DNA of 64,000 nucleotides, taken from Streptomyces violascens (GTDB taxonomy: Bacteria > Actinomycetota > Actinomycetes > Streptomycetales > Streptomycetaceae). The stretch spans positions 1 through 64,000 of the forward strand of contig NZ_BMUA01000017.1 in NCBI RefSeq assembly GCF_014649955.1, read 5' to 3'. A program made the translations under genes and the position numbers. The notes under the pieces were generated by a model. The model was not told where the DNA came from, did no database searches, and worked only from the letters and a program-made list of their open reading frames with translations. Below are positions 24,070 to 32,784 of the stretch, piece after piece. How positions within the stretch are numbered: the first letter of the stretch is position 1; the number at the start of each line of letters is the position of its first letter.

Positions 24070-26295
24070 GTGCTCCAGACACGGCACTTGACGACCCGCA
24101 TGGCCGACGCCGAGCTCGACCGGCTGCTCGCGGGGGCGCACCACGACCCGCACGGCGTGCTCGGCGCGCACCCGGTCGCGGACGGTGTCGCGGTCAGGGC
24201 GCTGCGCCCGCTCGCCCGCAGCGTGACGGCGGTCACCGCGGACGGAGTCCGGGTCGAACTCGCCCACCAGCGCGACGGGTTGTTCACCGGGCTCCTTCCG
24301 GGCGCCGCGGTGCCCGCCTACCGGCTCCACGTCACCTACGGCGAGGGCGAGGAGAGCCACGAGGACGGCTACCGCTTCCTGCCCACCCTCGGCGACCTCG
24401 ACCTGCACCTCATCACGGAGGGCCGGCACTGGGAGCTGTGGCGGGCGCTCGGCGCCCGGGTCCGCACCCTCGAAGGCGTCACCGGCACCGCGTTCACGGT
24501 GTGGGCCCCCAACGCCCAAGGGGTGCGTGTCATCGGCGACTTCAACGGCTGGAACGGCGTCGCGCACCCCATGCGCTCGCTCGGCTCCAGCGGCGTATGG
24601 GAGCTGTTCGTGCCGGACGCCGGGCCCGGCACCCGCTACAAGTACGAGATCCACACGCGCGACGGCCGCATGCTCCAGAAGGCCGACCCGCTGGCCCGCG
24701 CCGCCGAATGCCCGCCCGCGACCGCCTCCGTCGTCCACGCGTCCTCGTACGTCTGGGGCGACGCCGAGTGGATGGCCCAGCGGGGCGGCGAGGACTGCCG
24801 GCAGCGCCCCATGTCGGTCTACGAGGTCCACATCCCGTCATGGCGGCCGGGCTTGACCTACCGTCAGCTCGCCGAGGAATTGCCGAAATACGTCGCCGGT
24901 CTGGGGTTCACGCATGTGGAGCTCATGCCGGTGATGGAACATCCCTTCGGCGGCTCCTGGGGCTACCAGGTGACCGGCTACTTCGCCCCGACCGCGCGCC
25001 TGGGCACCCCCGACGACTTCCGCTACCTCGTGGACGCGCTGCACGGCGCCGGGATCGGGGTCATCGCGGACTGGGTGCCGGCCCATTTCCCGAAGGACGA
25101 GTTCGCCCTTTCCCGATTCGACGGCGAACCCCTTTACGAGCCCGCCGACACCCGGCGCGCCCATCATCCGGACTGGGGCACCCTGGAATTCGACTACGGC
25201 CGCCGGGAGGTACGCAACTTCCTTGTCGCCAACGCCGTCTACTGGTGCACCGAATTCCATATCGACGCGTTACGCGTGGACGCCGTCGCCTCGATGCTCT
25301 ACCTGGACTATTCCCGGGAGGAGGGCGGCTGGAGCCCCAACGAGCACGGCGGACGGGAAAACCTGGCCGCCGTCGCCTTCCTCCAGGAAATGACCGATAC
25401 TGTGCGCCGCCGCGCCCCGGGTGCCCTCACCATCGCCGAGGAGTCGACCTCCTGGCCTGGCGTGACCCGGCCCACCTACGAGGTGGGCCAGGACGGATTC
25501 GGCGGGCTCGGTTTCGACCTCAAGTGGAACATGGGCTGGATGCACGATTCGCTCGGCTATGTCGCCCGCGACCCGGTCCACCGTTCCTATCACCACGACG
25601 AGTTGACCTTCTCGATGGTGTACGCCTACAGCGAGGCGTTTGTGCTGCCCCTCTCGCACGACGAGGTCGTGCACGGCAAGCGCTCACTGGTCGCGAAGAT
25701 GCCGGGGGACTGGTGGCAGCAACGCGCGAATCTCCGCGCCACCCTGGGTTACATGTGGGCCCATCCGGGCAAGCAACTCCTTTTCATGGGCCAGGAGTTC
25801 GCGCAGGGTGAGGAATTCGACCACGATCGCGGGCCCCAGTGGTGGGTCCTCGACGAGGACTGGCCCGGCCATGCCGGTCACCGCGGCATCCGCTCCCTGG
25901 TCAGTGATCTGAACCAGGTCTACACCGCGACCCCTGCCCTGTGGGAGCTCGACTGCGACCCGTCGGGCTTCTCCTGGATCGACGGATCCCGGGCCGAGGA
26001 CAACGTCCTGTCCTTCGTGCGGTACGACGCCGAAGGCCGCCCCCTGGTCGTCGTCTGCAACTTCTCCCCGGTGGTCCGCACGGGCTACCGCATCGGCCTC
26101 CCCGACGCCGCCGCGTGGACGGAGGTCCTCAACAGCGACGCCGAACGCTACGGCGGCAGCGGCGTGGTGAACCCCGGCGTCATCGCGCCCGAGCCGGTGC
26201 CGTGGCACGGCCGCGCGCAGAGCGCCGCCCTCACCCTGCCCCCGCTGGCCACCTTCTGGCTCCGTCCGACCCTCCAGGAGAGCGACGATGAGTGA
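24070..26295 (+). CDS. glgB: 1,4-alpha-glucan branching enzyme
   Basis: This 741-residue GH13 branching enzyme has N-terminal carbohydrate-binding and CBM48-like domains (FTVWAPNAQGVRVIGDFNGWN), followed by the catalytic barrel with EHPFGGSWGYQVTGY, the nucleophile Asp in IDALRVDAVASMLY and the acid/base Glu in TIAEESTSWPGVT. LSHDEVVHGK is conserved. The GTG at 24070 follows GGAAAGGAA; an ATG at 24100 is possible. One in-frame TTA codon (25270-25272), inside the catalytic nucleophile motif, makes translation potentially bldA-dependent. Confidence 0.97.
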   Translation: MLQTRHLTTRMADAELDRLLAGAHHDPHGVLGAHPVADGVAVRALRPLARSVTAVTADGVRVELAHQRDGLFTGLLPGAAVPAYRLHVTYGEGEESHEDGYRFLPTLGDLDLHLITEGRHWELWRALGARVRTLEGVTGTAFTVWAPNAQGVRVIGDFNGWNGVAHPMRSLGSSGVWELFVPDAGPGTRYKYEIHTRDGRMLQKADPLARAAECPPATASVVHASSYVWGDAEWMAQRGGEDCRQRPMSVYEVHIPSWRPGLTYRQLAEELPKYVAGLGFTHVELMPVMEHPFGGSWGYQVTGYFAPTARLGTPDDFRYLVDALHGAGIGVIADWVPAHFPKDEFALSRFDGEPLYEPADTRRAHHPDWGTLEFDYGRREVRNFLVANAVYWCTEFHIDALRVDAVASMLYLDYSREEGGWSPNEHGGRENLAAVAFLQEMTDTVRRRAPGALTIAEESTSWPGVTRPTYEVGQDGFGGLGFDLKWNMGWMHDSLGYVARDPVHRSYHHDELTFSMVYAYSEAFVLPLSHDEVVHGKRSLVAKMPGDWWQQRANLRATLGYMWAHPGKQLLFMGQEFAQGEEFDHDRGPQWWVLDEDWPGHAGHRGIRSLVSDLNQVYTATPALWELDCDPSGFSWIDGSRAEDNVLSFVRYDAEGRPLVVVCNFSPVVRTGYRIGLPDAAAWTEVLNSDAERYGGSGVVNPGVIAPEPVPWHGRAQSAALTLPPLATFWLRPTLQESDDE

Positions 26296-27646
26296 AGTGC
26301 GCGGCACGGCCGAGCGGATCGTCGGGACGTACGGCATCCGCGGCCGGGTCCCCGACGAACTGGACCTGGGCGGCGCCTACCGGACCGGCGCCGCCTTCGC
26401 GCTGTTCACCGGGGCGCCCGTGGTCGCGGTGGCGCACGACCTGCGCGGCTCCTCACCGGCGCTCGCGGACGCCCTTGCCCAAGGGGTGCTCGACCAGGGC
26501 GCGGACGTCCTCGACGCCGGCCCCGGACCGGCCGACTGCCTGACCTATCTGTCGGGGCAGCTGGAGGTGCCCAGCGCCCTGGTCACCTCGGGCCACGGCC
26601 CCGGCGCACCCCACGGCATCCGGCTGTGCCGGGCCGGCGCGGTGACAGTCGCCGAGGGCACGGGGCTCGAAGCGATCAGGGAGCGGCTCACGGGGCCCCG
26701 CCCGCCGATGGCGGACGAGCCCGGCTCCACGGTCGCCGCGCCGGTCCTCGACGACTACGCGCGGCATCTGCGCTCCCTGGTCGACCTCACCGGCATCCGG
26801 CCGCTGAAGGTGGTGGTCGACGCGGCCCACGGCATGGCCGCGCTCACCGCGCCCCGGGTGCTGCACCCGGCGGTGGAGCTCGTACCCGTACGTTTCCTGG
26901 GCACCAACGAGCGCTCCCGGCAGGGGAGTTGGGACCTGGGGGAGTGGGTGCGGCGTACGGGAGCGGACCTGGGGCTCGCCTTCGACGCGGGGGCGGACCG
27001 CTGCCGTGCCGTGGACGAGCGGGGCGCCGCCGTCCCGCCGGCCGCGGTCATCGGCCTCGTCGCGGCGCGCGAACTCGCCCGGCGGCCCGGCGCCGCCGTG
27101 GTCCACGACCTCATCACCTCGCGCTCCGCCATCGAGGCGGTCGAAGCGGCCGGCGGCATCCCGCTGCGCTGCCGGGCCGGGCGCGCGGCCATCCGCTCCC
27201 TGATGGCCGAACAGGGCGCGGCCTTCGGCGGCTCGCACTCGGGCCGCTCCTACTTCCGCGACTTCTGGTGCGCGGACTCGGCCATGCTCGCGGCCCTGCA
27301 CCTCGTCGCGGAGCTCGGCCACTCGGGCCGCAGGCTCTCCGAGCTGGCGGCGGGCCACGACCGTTACCCGCGCTCCGGCGAGATCGGCATACGGGTCGAG
27401 GATCCCGTGGCGGCCCTGCACCGCGTCACCGCGCACTTCGCGGCCACCGAGGCCGAACTCGACCACCTCGACGGCGTCACCGGGGAGTTCGGCGACGGCT
27501 CCTGGTTCAACGTACGGGCCGCGCGCACGGCCCCCCTGGTACGCATCCACGTGGAGGCCGAGACCCCGGCCGCGATGGAGACGCTGCGCGACCGGGTGCT
27601 CGGCGTGGTGACGGGGTCGGGGGCTAGCGCGACGCCTGCTCGCTGA
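26288..27646 (+). CDS. Phosphohexomutase-family protein with degenerate active site
   Basis: This 452-residue protein has the four-domain layout of phosphomannomutase/phosphoglucomutase: GTYGIRGRVPDEL at the N-terminus, VAVAHDLRGSSPALADAL, LKVVVDAAHGMAAL and a final phosphate-binding-like domain. Key residues are lost. The phosphoserine loop TASHNP reads TSGHGP, with Gly in the serine position. The metal loop DGDGDR reads DAGADR, and the sugar loop GEMSGH reads GGSHSGR. It may be catalytically dead or altered. It overlaps glgB by eight bases and the convergent XRE-TPR gene by 23 bases. Confidence 0.85.
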   Translation: MSEVRGTAERIVGTYGIRGRVPDELDLGGAYRTGAAFALFTGAPVVAVAHDLRGSSPALADALAQGVLDQGADVLDAGPGPADCLTYLSGQLEVPSALVTSGHGPGAPHGIRLCRAGAVTVAEGTGLEAIRERLTGPRPPMADEPGSTVAAPVLDDYARHLRSLVDLTGIRPLKVVVDAAHGMAALTAPRVLHPAVELVPVRFLGTNERSRQGSWDLGEWVRRTGADLGLAFDAGADRCRAVDERGAAVPPAAVIGLVAARELARRPGAAVVHDLITSRSAIEAVEAAGGIPLRCRAGRAAIRSLMAEQGAAFGGSHSGRSYFRDFWCADSAMLAALHLVAELGHSGRRLSELAAGHDRYPRSGEIGIRVEDPVAALHRVTAHFAATEAELDHLDGVTGEFGDGSWFNVRAARTAPLVRIHVEAETPAAMETLRDRVLGVVTGSGASATPAR

Positions 27647-28979
27647 GCGCGTCGCGCGGGTTGGGCGTCGGCTGGAGCCCGGTGGCGGACAGCGCGGCGT
27701 CGTAGGCGGCGAGGGCCTGCTTGGTGAAGCCCTCGCCCCTCCAGAGGTCGCCGATGCGACGCCAGTACTCCGCGGTCTCGTACGAGGCCGGGAAGTGCCG
27801 CAACTGACGGGTGGCGGCATCCAGGACCTGCTTGCCGAGGTCGTTCTGCTGACGCAGGAAGTGCAGTTGGGCGAGGGCGGCACGGGCGGCGACCGCGAGG
27901 ACACGGGGTTCGCTGCCGAGGAGACCGATCGCGCGTTCCGCGTGTGCGGTCGCCTCCGTCCAGTTGCCCAGCGCGGTGTCGGCCTCGGCCAGATGGAACT
28001 CGCAGCGCGCGAGCTCGTCGGCGTTGCCGGTCTCCGCGAGCGACTGCTGCGCCCCTTCCAGGAGTTCCTTGGCGCGACCGAGGTCCCCGGACTCGGTCTG
28101 CAGCAGCAGCCACCCGTAGTTCATCTTGAGCATGGCGACATGGCGTACGTTGTCGTCCTCGGCCATCATCGCCAGCGCACGCTCGGTCAGAGCGAGTGCC
28201 TCGGCCAGCTGCCCGCGCGACTGGGCGACCAGACCCGCGTTCCAGTACACCGCGCCCCGTGCGGCCCGTGCGCCCTGCTTCTCGGCGAGGGGGATCAGGC
28301 GCTGGGCGAGCAGATGCGCCCGGGTGTGGTCTCCGCGCCGGCGGTAGGACCCCATGAGGGTGGATCCGAGCTGAACATGATCCACCGTCACGTCCAGGCC
28401 CAGCGAGTCCAGTTTGCTCATGGCGCGCTCGCCGATCTCGATGCTGACCGTGATGTCGCCCATGTTGCGATAGCAGCGGCACAGTGCCACCGCCGTACGG
28501 CACCACTCGTCCGACCCTGCTGCGAGTGCGCGGTCGGCGAAGATCTCCTCAAGGAGGGGGATCGCGGCCTCCAGGCGCCCGAGCTTCTCCAGCGCGGACG
28601 CCTGGCCCATGCGGGCACGCCGCTTCATCGCGGCATCCAGCGGCAGCGAGCCGCCGAGCAGTTCGCTGAAGGTCTGCAATGCCTCGCCGTCGGCCCCGTT
28701 GCGCAGGGCCATGTCGCCGAAGGCCAGCTTGAGCCGGGCCTCTTCCATCTCGTGTTGGTCACGGCCGGTGCGCAGATACTCGGTGGAGCAGCCCAGCTTC
28801 ACTGCCAGCGTGCCGAGCACGGTGTCGGACGGCGCCCGCTTGCCGGACTCGATCAGCGACACGTAGCTGGTGGAAATCTCCTCGGACGCGAGGTCCTGCT
28901 GTTTGAGCCCGCGCCGGACCCGGAGCTCCCGGATGCGCTGCCCGAGGCCGATGGGAGAGGAAGGCTCAGAGTGATCCAC
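27624..28979 (-). CDS. XRE-family regulator with TPR sensor domain
   Basis: This 451-residue protein has an N-terminal Cro/C1-type HTH (GQRIRELRVRRGLKQQDLA, then ISTSYVSLIESGKRAPSDTVL) and, from about residue 85, a helical repeat domain of TPR type (GYVYW-like spacing in AVYWNAGLVAQSRGQLAEALALTERAL and similar units). Such fusions sense a peptide or protein ligand through the TPRs. The GTG start is supported by TAGGAG nearby. The candidate promoter and a TTGACTCA element lie directly before it, so it may be autoregulated and is a candidate regulator of the flanking glycogen genes. Confidence 0.9.
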   Translation of the reverse strand: MDHSEPSSPIGLGQRIRELRVRRGLKQQDLASEEISTSYVSLIESGKRAPSDTVLGTLAVKLGCSTEYLRTGRDQHEMEEARLKLAFGDMALRNGADGEALQTFSELLGGSLPLDAAMKRRARMGQASALEKLGRLEAAIPLLEEIFADRALAAGSDEWCRTAVALCRCYRNMGDITVSIEIGERAMSKLDSLGLDVTVDHVQLGSTLMGSYRRRGDHTRAHLLAQRLIPLAEKQGARAARGAVYWNAGLVAQSRGQLAEALALTERALAMMAEDDNVRHVAMLKMNYGWLLLQTESGDLGRAKELLEGAQQSLAETGNADELARCEFHLAEADTALGNWTEATAHAERAIGLLGSEPRVLAVAARAALAQLHFLRQQNDLGKQVLDAATRQLRHFPASYETAEYWRRIGDLWRGEGFTKQALAAYDAALSATGLQPTPNPRDALSEQASR

Positions 28980-29000
28980 GGCGACTCCTAGCGCAACAGC

Positions 29001-29040
29001 TTGACTCAGATCATTACAAGTGATGCTACCCGCAAGTCAG
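29001..29040 (-). promoter_or_regulatory. Candidate promoter and operator of the XRE-TPR gene
   Basis: On the minus strand CTGACT (29040-29035) and TAATGA (29016-29011) form a -35/-10 pair with an 18-base spacer. TGAGTCAA (29008-29001) follows just downstream of the -10, near the expected transcription start. A protein bound there would block initiation. The same octamer recurs before glgA and before the nucleotidyltransferase gene. Confidence 0.5.
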
Positions 29041-29175
29041 GCGCCCGCAAGCGTTCGCGCCTCGGTTTTTGGGGCGCGTAGGGCGCAGTTTGGCTGCTTC
29101 CGTGCCTCATATTTGGTGTGGATTCGGAATTTCCTCTTCCGTAACGACCATGATCACTCATTACCCAACCTATGC

Positions 29176-29215
29176 TTGACTCAAAACGTCACTCCTGATT
29201 GACTCATCGAGTCAA
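29176..29215 (+). promoter_or_regulatory. Cluster of TTGACTCA elements upstream of glgA
   Basis: TTGACTCA occurs at 29176-29183 and 29199-29206. The second copy is the left arm of a perfect inverted repeat TTGACTC-ATC-GAGTCAA (29199-29215). The region is unusually AT-rich for this genome and lies 230-270 bases before glgA. It is probably an operator array; whether it acts on glgA, on the small frame between, or on the divergent XRE-TPR gene cannot be told from sequence alone. Confidence 0.55.
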
Positions 29216-29246
29216 ATTGAGTTGTCCGAGTGGGGGGCTATTTCGA

Positions 29247-29405
29247 ATGGGATCGAAGGGGATATGGCTGATCATCGTCTCGGTGTTCTCGGTAGGGATA
29301 ATTCTCAGTGGCTACCTGATATTCGCGTCGGGGCCTTCTCGGGAATCGCCCGCCGTCCGTCGCACCGAGATTGCTATGCCCGCGTCATCGGGGGAGTGCT
29401 GCTGA
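29247..29405 (+). CDS. Candidate 52-residue single-span membrane protein
   Basis: ATG at 29247, nine bases after a G-run (29232-29237), opens MGSKGIWLIIVSVFSVGIIL and continues through SGYLIFASGP, a clean transmembrane helix. A polar tail follows, ending in GECC. The frame stops 36 bases before glgA and is on the same strand. Length, topology and position are consistent with a small membrane protein co-transcribed with glgA, but no family is recognised and the codon bias is weaker than in the neighbours. It may also be a non-coding leader. Confidence 0.4.
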   Translation: MGSKGIWLIIVSVFSVGIILSGYLIFASGPSRESPAVRRTEIAMPASSGECC

Positions 29406-29441
29406 CCAGTGCTGCGGTCCATCCCGACGGAAGGAGGAAGC

Positions 29442-30638
29442 ATGCGGGTAGACCTGCTCACCCGTGAATATCCGCCCGAGGTCTACGGCGGAGCCGGCGT
29501 TCACGTGGCCGAGCTGACGCGGGGGCTGCGCCGGCTCGCCGACGTACGAGTGCGGTGTCTGGGAACGGCCAGAACGGAACCGGGCGTTGACGCATACGAG
29601 CCACCGGCCCATCTCGCCGCCGCGGACGCGGCGCTGGGATTTCTCGGGGCGGACGCGGCGATGGCCGCCGACTGCGCCGGAACGGACGTGGTGCACAGCC
29701 ACACCTGGTACGCGAACATGGCCGGGAACCTCGCACGCCTGCTGCACGGCGTGCCGCACATCATGACGTTGCACAGCCTGGAGCCGCTGCGGCCCTGGAA
29801 GGCCGAGCAACTCGGCGGCGGGTACGCCCTGTCCTGCTGGATGGAACGCACGGCCGCACAGTCCGCCTCGGCCCTCATCGCCGTGTCGGCCGCGATGCGC
29901 GACGACGTCCTGCGCGTCTACCCCGACGTCGCCCCCGAGCGGGTGCACGTCATCCACAACGGCATCGACCCCGAGGCCTACCGGCCCGACCCGCGCCAGG
30001 ACGCACTGGAGCGGTACGGCATCGACCCGGACCTGCCCATCGTGCTGTTCGTCGGCCGCGTCACCCGTCAGAAGGGGCTGCCGCACCTGCTGCGGGCCGC
30101 GTTCGGCCTGCGCTCGGACGCCCAGCTGGTGCTGTGCTGCGGACAGCCCGACACGCCCGAGATCGCCGCCGAGGTCGCGGAACTCGTCGAGGAACTGCGC
30201 GCCGTACGGGGCGGGGTCTTCCGCATCGACGGGATGCTGGACCAGGACTCCGTACGCCAACTCCTCACCCACGCGACGGTGTTCGTGTGCCCGTCGGTGT
30301 ACGAGCCGATGGGCATCGTGAACCTGGAGGCGATGGCCTGCGGAACCCCGGTCGTGGCTTCCGCGGTCGGCGGGATCCCCGAGGTCGTCGACGACGGGGT
30401 GACCGGGCTGCTCGTCGGGTTCGAGGCGCGGGATGACGCCACGGGCGAACCGGTTGATCCCGACAAGTTCGCGGCGGGCCTCGCCGAAGCCGTCAACGAC
30501 CTGATCGAGGACCGGGGCCGGGCCGCCGCACTCGGTGCCGCGGGCAGGGCGCGGGCGGTGGAGCACTTCTCGTGGGACAAGGTGGCCGAGCGTACCCTTG
30601 AGGTCTACCACGACGCGCTCTCGGCCCACCGGGCGTGA
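29442..30638 (+). CDS. glgM: Glycogen synthase / maltose-1-phosphate synthase (GlgA/GlgM, GT4)
   Basis: This 398-residue GT4 glycosyltransferase of the actinobacterial GlgA type begins MRVDLLTREYPPEVYGGAGV and carries SLEPLRPWKAEQLGGGY, the P-loop-like FVGRVTRQKGLPHLL and the nucleotide-sugar site PSVYEPMGIVNLEAMACGTPVV. Throughout it closely resembles the mycobacterial enzyme annotated glgA and shown to be GlgM, which makes maltose 1-phosphate from ADP-glucose and glucose 1-phosphate. With glgE nearby, that role is more likely than direct elongation. ATG start with AAGGAGGAAG at 29431-29440. Confidence 0.93.
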   Translation: MRVDLLTREYPPEVYGGAGVHVAELTRGLRRLADVRVRCLGTARTEPGVDAYEPPAHLAAADAALGFLGADAAMAADCAGTDVVHSHTWYANMAGNLARLLHGVPHIMTLHSLEPLRPWKAEQLGGGYALSCWMERTAAQSASALIAVSAAMRDDVLRVYPDVAPERVHVIHNGIDPEAYRPDPRQDALERYGIDPDLPIVLFVGRVTRQKGLPHLLRAAFGLRSDAQLVLCCGQPDTPEIAAEVAELVEELRAVRGGVFRIDGMLDQDSVRQLLTHATVFVCPSVYEPMGIVNLEAMACGTPVVASAVGGIPEVVDDGVTGLLVGFEARDDATGEPVDPDKFAAGLAEAVNDLIEDRGRAAALGAAGRARAVEHFSWDKVAERTLEVYHDALSAHRA

Positions 30639-30645
30639 ACTCCCC

Positions 30646-30684
30646 GAGCCCGTGTCCGATCCGGACGGGTACGGACGCGGGCTC
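30646..30684. terminator. Bidirectional hairpin between glgM and the peptide ABC operon
   Basis: GAGCCCGTGTCCG and CGGACGCGGGCTC pair over 13 positions with one G/T wobble. The right arm ends at the base before the stop codon of the convergent ATPase gene, so it can serve both transcripts. Confidence 0.7.
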
Positions 30685-32784
30685 TCAGCGCACCGGGGGG
30701 TGTTCCTCCGGCTCCGGGCGGAGCCGGGCGGGCACCCCCTTCGCGTCGTACGGGAAGTGACAGGCGGAGGTGTGTTCCCCCGGCGGGCCCGCCCCGTTCG
30801 TTGCCGGAGTTTCACGTTCGCACCGCCGCCGTTCCTCGCCCAGGGCGGTGTACACCGCGCAGCGGCCACGGAAGCGGCAGCCCGTCGAGCGTTCCCCGGC
30901 CCCCGGGGGTTCGCCCGGCAGCACGATCCTGGCGCGGGCCCGCTCGGCGGCCGGGTCGGGCAGCGGCACGGCGGACAGCAGGGCGCGCGTATAGGGGTGG
31001 CGGGGACTCCCGAACACGTCGGTGACCGGGCCGCTCTCCACGGTCCGGCCGCCGTACATCACCACCACCCGGTCGGCGATCTGCCGCACCACCGCCAGGT
31101 CGTGCGTGACGAACAGGCAGGCCGGGCCCCGCTCGTCGCGCAGCCGTCGCAGCAGATCGAGGATGCCCGCCTGCACGGACACGTCGAGCGCGGAGACCGG
31201 CTCGTCCAGGAGCAGCAGTTCGGGGCGTACGGCGAGGGCCCGGGCGAGCGCGATGCGCTGGCGCTGGCCGCCGGAGAACTGGTGTGGGCGGCGCTCCGCG
31301 TCCTGGACGTCGAGGCCGACCCGGCGCAGGAGTTCGGGCACCCGCGCCGCGATGGTCTCCTTCGGGACGCGCTGGGCGTGGAGTGGCTCGGCGACGATGT
31401 CGGCCACCCGCATCCTCGGGTCCAGGCTGGCCATCGGGTCCTGCACCAGGATCTGCACCGAACCCCGCAGCCGGCGGGCATCGGCGCGGCTCAGCACGGA
31501 CGTGTCATACCCGGCGATCTCGACGGTCCCGGACTCGGGGGCGCCCAGCGCGATGATCTCCATCAGGGTGCTGGTCTTGCCGGAGCCCGACTCGCCGACC
31601 AGCGCCACCGTCTCGCCCCGGCGGACCTCCAGGTCCACCCCTTCCAGCGCGAGCCGGACCTCCGCCGGCTTCCTGCGCAACCGGAAGCCAGAACTCCCCG
31701 GCAGCGGAAACGACTTGGTGAGCCCCGCGACGCGCAGCAGGGGCGCGCCGCCCGGGGAAGTGCGGCGCAACGGGGCCGAGGCGGGGAAGAGGTCGGCGGC
31801 GGCCCGCCCCGCGAGGGCGTCCTGGCGGACACACGCCGCCAAGTGCCCCTCGGATCCCGCCGGTTCGGGCTCCCCGGCGCGGCAGGCTTCCGTCGCGAGT
31901 GGGCAGCGCGGTGCGAACGAACAGCCGGGCCCGGCGCTGCCCGGCGCGGGCGGGCCGCCCGGTATCGGGGTCAGCGCTACGGCGGCGTCCAGGCGCGGCA
32001 CCGAGCCGAGCAGGCCCAGCGTGTACGGCATGCGGGGCCGCGCGAACAGGGCGTCCACCGGCGCCGTTTCGACGATCCGGCCCGCATACATGACGGCCAC
32101 CCGGTCCGCCGCGCCCGCGATCACCCCCAGGTCGTGGCTGACCAGGAGCAGCGCCGCGCCGGTCGCCCGGCGGGCGTTCTCCAGGGCGTCCAGGACCTGT
32201 GCCTGGACGGTGGCGTCGAGCGCGCTGGTGGGCTCGTCGGCCACGATGACGTCGGGGTCGTTGGCGATCGCCATGGCGATCATGGCGCGCTGGCGCAGTC
32301 CGCCGGAGAGCTCATGGGGGTACGAGCGGGCGATACGGGACGGATCCGGGACACCCACGCCCTCCAAGAGCTCCCGAGCACGGCCGCGCGCCAACTCCCT
32401 GGCGGACTGTGGCCGTTGATGAATCCGCAAAGCCTCGGCGATCTGGTCGCCGATGTGCTGGGCCGGGTTGAACGCGGCCAGCGGATCCTGGAACACCATC
32501 GCGATCCGGCGCCCGCGCAGCCGGGCGAGATCGCGCACCGGCAGGCCGACCAGCTCGGTGCCGAGCAGCCGCACCGAGCCGCTCACCCGCGCGCCCGGCG
32601 GAAGCAGCCCGAGCAGGGCGAGCGCGGTCGCGGTCTTGCCGGCCCCGGACTCGCCGACCAGGCCGAGGACTTCGCCGCGCCGCAGCGAGAACCCCACCCC
32701 GCGCACGACCGGCAGCGGCGTACGGGACGAGCCCGCGTACGACACGTGCAGGTCTTCGACGTCGAGCACCTTGGCGGCCGTCAT
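30685..32784 (-). CDS. Oligopeptide-type ABC importer, fused double ATPase (DppD-DppF)
   Basis: These 699 residues contain two complete ATPase domains. The first has GESGAGKTA, signature LSGGLRQRA and VADEPTSALD. The second has GESGSGKTST, FSGGQRQRIALARAL and LLLDEPVSALD. Each is followed by the C-terminal oligopeptide-transporter extension with cysteine-containing motifs (CSFAPRCPLATEAC; CRFRGRCAVYTAL), which in this family can bind an iron-sulfur cluster. The ATG at 32784 overlaps the permease stop (ATGA). It energises uptake of peptides, nickel or similar ligands. Confidence 0.94.
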   Translation of the reverse strand: MTAAKVLDVEDLHVSYAGSSRTPLPVVRGVGFSLRRGEVLGLVGESGAGKTATALALLGLLPPGARVSGSVRLLGTELVGLPVRDLARLRGRRIAMVFQDPLAAFNPAQHIGDQIAEALRIHQRPQSARELARGRARELLEGVGVPDPSRIARSYPHELSGGLRQRAMIAMAIANDPDVIVADEPTSALDATVQAQVLDALENARRATGAALLLVSHDLGVIAGAADRVAVMYAGRIVETAPVDALFARPRMPYTLGLLGSVPRLDAAVALTPIPGGPPAPGSAGPGCSFAPRCPLATEACRAGEPEPAGSEGHLAACVRQDALAGRAAADLFPASAPLRRTSPGGAPLLRVAGLTKSFPLPGSSGFRLRRKPAEVRLALEGVDLEVRRGETVALVGESGSGKTSTLMEIIALGAPESGTVEIAGYDTSVLSRADARRLRGSVQILVQDPMASLDPRMRVADIVAEPLHAQRVPKETIAARVPELLRRVGLDVQDAERRPHQFSGGQRQRIALARALAVRPELLLLDEPVSALDVSVQAGILDLLRRLRDERGPACLFVTHDLAVVRQIADRVVVMYGGRTVESGPVTDVFGSPRHPYTRALLSAVPLPDPAAERARARIVLPGEPPGAGERSTGCRFRGRCAVYTALGEERRRCERETPATNGAGPPGEHTSACHFPYDAKGVPARLRPEPEEHPPVR

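Noticed and set aside
29199..29215. Resemblance of TGACTCA to eukaryotic AP-1/GCN4 sites
   Set aside because: The window is bacterial; the match is coincidental to a bacterial palindromic operator.
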